From Eubacteriales bacterium (GTDB lineage Bacteria > Bacillota_A > Clostridia > Christensenellales > Aristaeellaceae): a stretch of DNA of 17,707 nt. Position numbers and translations under genes: made by a program. Below the pieces are notes generated by a model. The model was not told the origin of the DNA. It did not search any database and saw nothing but the letters and a program-made list of their open reading frames with translations. Below are positions 13,458 through 17,707 of the stretch, one piece after another. The stretch lies in contig JARKQG010000052.1 in assembly GCA_029974035.1 (NCBI GenBank), positions 1-17,707 of the forward strand, read 5' to 3'. How positions within the stretch are numbered: the first letter of the stretch is position 1; every line of letters starts with the position of its first letter.

Positions 13458-13595
13458 ATGAATATTGGAGAGGATGTTCTGGTGGCGCTGTTCTGCATGA
13501 GCATGGTTTTTGTGCTGTTGGCGGCGATCTATGGCCTGATGAAGCTGACCTCGCTGGTCATCGGGCATTTTTTTGCCGGAAAGACCGACGGCTGA
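13458..13595 (+). CDS. Very small OadG/GcdD-like Na+-pump decarboxylase gamma/delta subunit
   Basis: A 45-residue protein with one membrane helix (about 8-32, ALFCMSMVFVLLAAIYGLM) and a short Lys/Asp-containing cytoplasmic tail. This matches the membrane segment of the OAD_gamma family, which anchors and assembles Na+-translocating decarboxylases. Known gamma/delta subunits are roughly twice as long and have a C-terminal region that meets the catalytic subunit; here that region is missing. The ATG at 13458 has a strong AAGGGAGG RBS, while the longer frame from 13380 begins inside the promoter. It lies 35 bases before the beta-subunit gene, which strongly supports the assignment. It could alternatively be called a generic single-pass accessory peptide. 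Confidence 0.75.
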   Translation: MNIGEDVLVALFCMSMVFVLLAAIYGLMKLTSLVIGHFFAGKTDG

Positions 13596-13630
13596 TCATT
13601 TTGCGGCGACGCCGCGCGGAGGGATGAAGG

Positions 13631-14764
13631 ATGTTTGGACGCGCCCTGGTGACGATCTGGGAAACCTCTGGCTTTGCCGCGCTTTCGTGGCAGCACCTTT
13701 TGATGATCGTGATCGCCTGCGTGCTGATCTACCTGGCGATTGTCAAGAAATTTGAGCCGCTGCTGCTATTGCCGATCGCCTTCGGCGTGCTGCTGGCCAA
13801 CCTGCCGATGGCCAATCTGATGGGCGAGCCGACGGGCAAGGAGGCCGGCGGCCTGCTCTACTACCTGTACCAGGGCGTGAAGCTGGGCATCTACCCATCG
13901 CTGATCTTCCTGGGGATCGGCGCGATGACAGACTTCGGGCCGCTGCTGGCCCGCCCGTCGAGCCTTTTCATCGGCGCGGGCGCGCAGTTTGGCATTGTGG
14001 TGGCCTTTATCATCGCGACGCTCCTGGGCTTTACACCCAAGGAGGCCGCCTCCATCGGCATCATCGGCGGCGCGGACGGCCCCACCGCCATCTACCTGAC
14101 CACCAAGCTGGCGCCGGATCTTCTGCCCGCCATCGCCATCGCCGCCTATTCCTACATGGCGCTGATCCCGATGATCCAGCCGCCCATCATGCGCGCGCTG
14201 ACCACCCAGAAGGAGCGCGAGGTCGTGATGGAGCAGATGCGCGAGGTTTCCAAGCTGGAGAAAATCTGCTTTCCGATTATCGTGACCATCTTCTGCGTGC
14301 TGCTTTTGCCCGCCACCGCGCCCCTGATCGGCATGCTGATGCTGGGCAACCTCTTCAAGGAATCCGGCGTGGTGGAGCGCCTTTCTTCCACCGCGCAGAA
14401 CGCGCTGATCAACATTGTGACCATCTTCCTGGGCATCACCGTGGGCGCGACCGCCCGGGCCGAAACCTTCCTCACCTGGCACACGCTGGGCATCATCGCG
14501 CTGGGCCTGATGGCGTTCTGCTTCAGCACCGTGGGCGGCCTGCTGCTGGGCAAGCTGATGTACAAGCTCTCCGGCGGCAAGGTCAACCCGCTGATCGGCT
14601 CCGCCGGCGTGTCCGCGGTGCCGATGGCGGCCCGCGTTTCCCAGATCGAGGGGCAGAAGGCGCGCCCGGGCAACTACCTGCTGATGCACGCCATGGGCCC
14701 CAACGTGGCCGGCGTCATCGGCTCGGCGATTGCGGCGGGCATCCTGCTCTCGCTGTTCCAGTAG
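13631..14764 (+). CDS. Sodium-ion-translocating decarboxylase subunit beta (OadB/GcdB/MmdB family)
   Basis: A 377-residue, very hydrophobic multi-pass membrane protein, matching the length of GcdB/MmdB and shorter than OadB. The Na+-site motif GGADGPT carries D149, equivalent to the essential D203 of Klebsiella OadB. NPLIGSAGVSAVPM carries N319 and S328, nine residues apart like N373 and S382 of OadB. The conserved AYSYMALIPMIQPPIM segment (about 172-187) is also present. The subunit decarboxylates carboxybiotin and exports Na+. The carboxyltransferase and biotin-carrier genes are not adjacent, so the substrate (oxaloacetate, methylmalonyl-CoA, glutaconyl-CoA or malonate) is undetermined. RBS GGAGGG; followed by a terminator. 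Confidence 0.92.
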   Translation: MFGRALVTIWETSGFAALSWQHLLMIVIACVLIYLAIVKKFEPLLLLPIAFGVLLANLPMANLMGEPTGKEAGGLLYYLYQGVKLGIYPSLIFLGIGAMTDFGPLLARPSSLFIGAGAQFGIVVAFIIATLLGFTPKEAASIGIIGGADGPTAIYLTTKLAPDLLPAIAIAAYSYMALIPMIQPPIMRALTTQKEREVVMEQMREVSKLEKICFPIIVTIFCVLLLPATAPLIGMLMLGNLFKESGVVERLSSTAQNALINIVTIFLGITVGATARAETFLTWHTLGIIALGLMAFCFSTVGGLLLGKLMYKLSGGKVNPLIGSAGVSAVPMAARVSQIEGQKARPGNYLLMHAMGPNVAGVIGSAIAAGILLSLFQ

Positions 14765-14785
14765 GGCATTTTTCCGCGGCCTCTG

Positions 14786-14820
14786 GCGCCCCGCGAACCG
14801 GCCGGGTCGCGGGGCGCTTT
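14786..14820 (+). terminator. Terminator of the Na+-pump gene pair
   Basis: An 11-base perfect stem GCGCCCCGCGA / TCGCGGGGCGC (14786-14796 with 14807-14817) with a ten-base loop is followed by a short TTT. It lies 22 bases after the beta-subunit stop. Confidence 0.7.
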
Positions 14821-14857
14821 GCGTGGGCGGACGGCTTTTTCTGAAAAAAACCGGCGC

Positions 14858-14919
14858 GCGCTTTAGATATTCCGCGCCCGCGGGGCCGCGCTTCGCGGGC
14901 GCATTAAGTATTTCCCGCG
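14858..14919. repeat. Imperfect direct repeat flanking a hairpin, upstream of the substrate-binding protein gene
   Basis: GCGCTTTAGATATTCCGCG (14858-14876) and GCGCATTAAGTATTTCCCGCG (14899-14919) are imperfect copies. Between and overlapping them is a nine-base stem GCGCCCGCG / CGCGGGCGC (14874-14882 with 14894-14902). The block lies upstream of the promoter at 14939, so it could be a regulator-binding region or a small dispersed repeat. The rest of the 257-base gap (14765-15021) holds the pump terminator and this promoter, with no credible gene. Confidence 0.4.
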
Positions 14920-14938
14920 GCCTGGAAGAATGTCCCCC

Positions 14939-14966
14939 TTGATGGCGCAAATGGGCGGTTTATAAT
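14939..14966 (+). promoter_or_regulatory. Promoter of the ABC transporter genes
   Basis: TTGATG (14939-14944, four of six) and a perfect TATAAT (14961-14966) have a 16-base spacer. The start near 14973 leaves a leader of about 49 bases with an AAGGAGG RBS (15006-15012) before the ATG at 15022. Confidence 0.6.
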
Positions 14967-15021
14967 GGAATGGAACCGGAAAGCGGCAAGGGCGCCGCTA
15001 CGATTAAGGAGGTTGCGTTCC

Positions 15022-15993
15022 ATGAAGAAGCTCATCAGCCTGCTCCTTGCGTTGACCCTGATCCTGGCCGTCGGCGCGATGCCCGGCCTCGCGGAGACGA
15101 CCGACAAGTCCGACCAGCTCTACATTCAGGTCAGCGCGCTGGGCGGCCTGGACTACTTCTACGACCACATGCTGGGCTGTGAGATGGCCGGCAAGGAGCT
15201 GGGCGTGCGCACCGAGTACGTGGGCCCCGCCGATTACGACATGAACGCCATGATCGCCGCCCTCGAGCAGGCCATCGCCAAAAAGCCGAACGGCATCGTG
15301 GTGGTGGGCTTTGAGGACACGCTGGGGCCCATCATCGACAAGGCCATTGACGCGGGCATCCCGGTGGTGACCGTGGACGGCGACGTGCCCAATTCCAAGC
15401 GCATCGCCTTCGTCGGCACGGGCAACTACAACGCCGGCTATCAGGGCGGCCAGTACCTGGCCAAGGCCATCGACGGCAAGGGCAAGGTGGCGCTGATGAC
15501 CAAGCCCGGCCAGGGCAACCTGGAAGAGCGCATCAGCGGCTATGAGGCCGCGCTGGCGCAGTTCCCGGACATTGAAATTGTGCAGATCGCCGACACCCAG
15601 TCCGATTCCATCGTGGCGGCCCAGGCCGCCGGCGCGCTGTTGCAGAAGTATCCCGATCTGGCGGGCATCGCCTGCGTGGAAGCCGCGGGCGGCGCGGGCG
15701 CGGCCACGGCCGTGAAGGAAGCGGGCAAGGTGGGCCAGGTGAAGATCATCTCGATGGACCGCGGCGAGGACGTGCTCAGCGACATCGAAGCCGGTGTCAT
15801 CACCGCCTCCGTGGCGCAGCAGACCGCGCTGATGCCCTACTACGCAATCCAGATCCTGATGAACGTCAATAACTCCAGCGTCGCCATCACCAGCGACAAC
15901 GCGGCCGCGGGCGTCTCGGGCGTGCCGGCCTCCATCGATACCGGCGTCATCATCATCGACGCCGCCAACGCGCAGTACTTCAAGCGCGGATAA
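15022..15993 (+). CDS. Sugar-type ABC transporter substrate-binding protein (RbsB-like, Peripla_BP_4)
   Basis: A 323-residue type I periplasmic-binding-protein fold. An N-terminal signal peptide MKKLISLLLALTLILAVGAM with probable cleavage after A24 (GLA before ETT) marks an exported protein. There is no lipobox cysteine, unlike most Gram-positive binding proteins. The mature part has the two-lobe pattern of ribose/galactose-binding proteins, including the hinge-type stretches GIVVVGFEDTLGPIIDKAID, GIPVVTVDGDVPNSKRIAFV and VKIISMDRGEDVLSDIEAG. The ligand is probably a pentose, hexose or related polyol; binding residues are not certain enough to name it. I chose the ATG at 15022 because the RBS and signal peptide fit. 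It is followed by a strong hairpin and then the ATPase gene. Confidence 0.9.
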   Translation: MKKLISLLLALTLILAVGAMPGLAETTDKSDQLYIQVSALGGLDYFYDHMLGCEMAGKELGVRTEYVGPADYDMNAMIAALEQAIAKKPNGIVVVGFEDTLGPIIDKAIDAGIPVVTVDGDVPNSKRIAFVGTGNYNAGYQGGQYLAKAIDGKGKVALMTKPGQGNLEERISGYEAALAQFPDIEIVQIADTQSDSIVAAQAAGALLQKYPDLAGIACVEAAGGAGAATAVKEAGKVGQVKIISMDRGEDVLSDIEAGVITASVAQQTALMPYYAIQILMNVNNSSVAITSDNAAAGVSGVPASIDTGVIIIDAANAQYFKRG

Positions 15994-16004
15994 TTCCGCC
16001 GTCG

Positions 16005-16044
16005 CAGCGCGGACGGACGGCGCGCCGTCCGTCCGCGCTGTTTT
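16005..16044 (+). terminator. Strong hairpin between the binding-protein and ATPase genes
   Basis: A perfect 16-base stem CAGCGCGGACGGACGG / CCGTCCGTCCGCGCTG (16005-16020 with 16025-16040) with a CGCG loop is followed by TTTT (16041-16044). It lies 11 bases after the binding-protein stop and 23 before the ATPase start. It probably acts as a partial terminator or mRNA stabiliser that keeps binding-protein levels above those of the transporter. Confidence 0.8.
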
Positions 16045-16067
16045 GACGAGCAAAGCGAGGTGGGCCT

Positions 16068-17585
16068 ATGAGCGAATATGTGCTGGAGGCGCGGGGGATC
16101 GTCAAGCGCTTTCCCGGCGTCAGGGCGCTGGGGGGCGTGGACTTTCGCGTAAAGCCCGGCGAGGTGCACGCGCTGGTGGGCGAAAACGGCGCGGGCAAGT
16201 CGACGCTGATGATGGTGCTGGGCGGCATCTATCAGCCCGACGAGGGCGAAATTTTTGTGAACGGCCGTCGCGCCATGTTTCAGACGCCGCGGGATTCCAT
16301 CAAAAGCGGCATCGGCATCGTGTTTCAGGAGCTCAGCCTGGTGCCCCAGCTCAGCGTGGCGGAGAATATCTTCTTCAACCGTCAGCCGGTGGGGCGCGGC
16401 GGGTTGGTGGACTATAAAAAGCTGCGCCGCGACGCGGCCCAAATGCTCCGGCTCTTTGAAATTGACGACATCGAGCCCGGCATGCCGGTGCGCAACCTGT
16501 CCATCGCCAACCAGCAGGTGGTGGAGATTCTGAAGGCCATGAGCGAGTCCCCCAAGGTGATTGTGCTGGACGAGCCCACCAGCTCCCTCACCGAGGTGGA
16601 GGTCAAAAAGCTGTTTGAAAACATCCGGAAGCTCAGGGCGCAGGGCATCGCCTTTGTGTACATTTCGCACCACCTGAGCGAGATCTTTGAAATCGCGGAC
16701 ACCGTCACCGTGCTGCGGGACGGCCAGAAGGTGATCGACGCCGCCGTGGAGGATGCAAACGAGGACTTCCTCATCAGCCACATGGTGGGGCGCTCCATCG
16801 ACAACATCTACGGCCGCCGGGACTGCCCGGTGGGCGACGTGGTGTTCACCGCCCGGGGGCTGACCCGCCCGGGCGTATTTGAAGACGTATCCTTTGACGT
16901 GCGCGAGGGCGAAATTGTGGGCTTTTCCGGGCTGGTGGGCGCGGGCCGCACCGAGGTGGGCCGCGCGATCTTCGGCGCGGACCGGCTGCATTCGGGCGAA
17001 ATGACGCTCTGGGGTTCGCGCTACGCGGCCCGGTCCGCGGACGAGGCCATCGCCCGGGGCGTGGGCTATATGACCGAGGACCGCAAGAGCCTGGGGCTGT
17101 ACCTCAACTTCGACATCTGCCAGAACATGGCGTCAAACCGGCTGGGCGCCTTTGCCCGGTACGGGCTGATGCGGGACGCCCTCCTGGAGACGGAAACCCG
17201 GCGCGCGGTGAAGGAGTTCGGCGTGGTGACGCCCTCGGTCAAAAAGCGCGTCAGCCAGCTCTCCGGCGGCAACCAGCAAAAGGTGCTTCTGGCCGAGTGG
17301 CTGTCCATCCGGCCGAAGCTGCTCATCGTGGACGAGCCCACCCGCGGCGTGGACGTGGGCGCAAAGTTTGAAATCTACCAGCTGCTGCGAAGGCTGGCGC
17401 GGGAGCAGCGCTGCGGCGTCATCATGATCTCCTCGGATCTCACCGAGGTGCTGGGGGTGTCCGACCGGATCGTGGTCATGAAGGACGGCCGGGTGGCGGG
17501 CGTCCTGGACGGCTGGACGGCCACGGAAAAGAGCGTCATGAGCCTGGCGGCGGGTTCGGACAGCGGAACGGAGACTAACTATTAA
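16068..17585 (+). CDS. Sugar ABC transporter ATP-binding protein, two NBDs (RbsA/MglA family)
   Basis: A 505-residue protein of two fused nucleotide-binding domains, the normal length for the family. The first domain has a full Walker A GENGAGKS (38-45), a degenerate signature LSIANQQ, and Walker B VIVLDEPTSSL. The second has a degenerate P-loop (GLVGAGRTE, where the Lys/Ser pattern is lost), a complete signature LSGGNQQKVLLAEWL, and Walker B LLIVDEPTRGVD. This asymmetry is typical of RbsA/MglA/XylG. It would energise uptake of the sugar bound by the upstream binding protein. RBS GAGGTGG. An RbsC-type permease is expected next but is not seen in the remaining 122 bases. Confidence 0.93.
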   Translation: MSEYVLEARGIVKRFPGVRALGGVDFRVKPGEVHALVGENGAGKSTLMMVLGGIYQPDEGEIFVNGRRAMFQTPRDSIKSGIGIVFQELSLVPQLSVAENIFFNRQPVGRGGLVDYKKLRRDAAQMLRLFEIDDIEPGMPVRNLSIANQQVVEILKAMSESPKVIVLDEPTSSLTEVEVKKLFENIRKLRAQGIAFVYISHHLSEIFEIADTVTVLRDGQKVIDAAVEDANEDFLISHMVGRSIDNIYGRRDCPVGDVVFTARGLTRPGVFEDVSFDVREGEIVGFSGLVGAGRTEVGRAIFGADRLHSGEMTLWGSRYAARSADEAIARGVGYMTEDRKSLGLYLNFDICQNMASNRLGAFARYGLMRDALLETETRRAVKEFGVVTPSVKKRVSQLSGGNQQKVLLAEWLSIRPKLLIVDEPTRGVDVGAKFEIYQLLRRLAREQRCGVIMISSDLTEVLGVSDRIVVMKDGRVAGVLDGWTATEKSVMSLAAGSDSGTETNY

Positions 17586-17707
17586 AAGTCAAGCCCATAA
17601 GAGGTGATTTAGTGAACTTTTCTACCTAACCCCGCCGCCCTTGACAAACAGCGTTCAAATGCTCAGATATCCACGGCGAGGGGGATGGAGGGAATAGCAA
17701 AGCAAGC
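17586..17707 (+). other. Terminal 122 bases without an assignable gene
   Basis: A good RBS (AGAGGTGA, about 17601-17608) precedes a GTG at 17613, but the frame reads only MNFST before a stop. A TTGACA at 17641 has no convincing -10 partner. The expected permease gene does not start recognisably here, and base composition is less GC-biased than the ATPase gene. The permease may start past the edge, be disrupted, or the contig end may be misassembled. Confidence 0.4.

Noticed and set aside
14730..14942. 70-codon plus-strand frame in the gap after the pump gene
   Set aside because: It overlaps the end of the beta-subunit gene and the terminator, has no RBS and has a low-complexity Arg/Gly composition.
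14965..15021. Upstream in-frame ATG for the substrate-binding protein
   Set aside because: It falls on the -10 element and would put an Arg-rich stretch before a clean signal peptide; the AAGGAGG RBS serves the ATG at 15022.
1..17707. CRISPR arrays, tRNA or rRNA genes, insertion sequences, phage genes
   Set aside because: No regularly spaced repeats, no tRNA-like CCA or TTCGA pattern, and no transposase, integrase or terminal repeat pairs were recognised by eye.

Overview
The window reads as a piece of chromosome from a GC-rich anaerobic bacterium, most likely a gut Clostridia-type Firmicute. This is inferred from the gene content: an oxygen-sensitive glycyl radical enzyme with its activase, Na+-pump decarboxylase subunits, a DUF134/Mrp/NifX-type cluster, strong GAGG-type ribosome binding sites and strongly GC-biased third codon positions. 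No phage, IS, CRISPR, tRNA or rRNA signal was seen. The outermost ~90 bases on the left and ~120 bases on the right are less GC-biased than the rest and hold no complete gene.

Layout. (1) 148-4440, plus strand: a tight four-gene catabolic operon (Gfo/Idh/MocA oxidoreductase, FAD-dependent oxidoreductase, DapA/NanA-family aldolase or dehydratase, D-2-hydroxyacid dehydrogenase) closed by an intrinsic terminator. Its substrate is not identifiable, but it looks like breakdown of a sugar acid or polyol. (2) 4564-6308, plus strand: a promoter carrying two CATATG-centred palindromes drives a DUF134 regulator, an Mrp/NBP35-type Fe-S P-loop ATPase and a small NifX/NifB-like protein. (3) 6327-12532, minus strand, converging on cluster 2: glycyl-radical activase, trans-4-hydroxy-L-proline dehydratase (HypD), P5C dehydrogenase (PruA-type) and an M24 Xaa-Pro peptidase. 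(4) 12743-13321, plus strand: an XRE-cupin regulator divergent from cluster 3. (5) 13458-14764, plus strand: a very small OadG-like protein and an OadB/GcdB Na+-pump beta subunit. (6) 15022-17585, plus strand: a sugar-type substrate-binding protein and a two-domain ABC ATPase. No permease start is visible before the window ends.

How they fit together. The centre of interest is cluster 3. The peptidase would release hydroxyproline or proline from collagen-type peptides, HypD would dehydrate trans-4-hydroxy-L-proline to pyrroline-5-carboxylate, and P5C dehydrogenase would oxidise that to glutamate. This gives an oxidative (Hyp to Glu) outlet instead of the reductive P5C-to-proline step usually associated with HypD. 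The divergent XRE-cupin protein is the obvious candidate regulator. The neighbouring Na+-pump beta/gamma pair could couple a decarboxylation, perhaps in glutamate fermentation, to a sodium gradient, but the carboxyltransferase and biotin carrier are not in the window, so that link is speculative.
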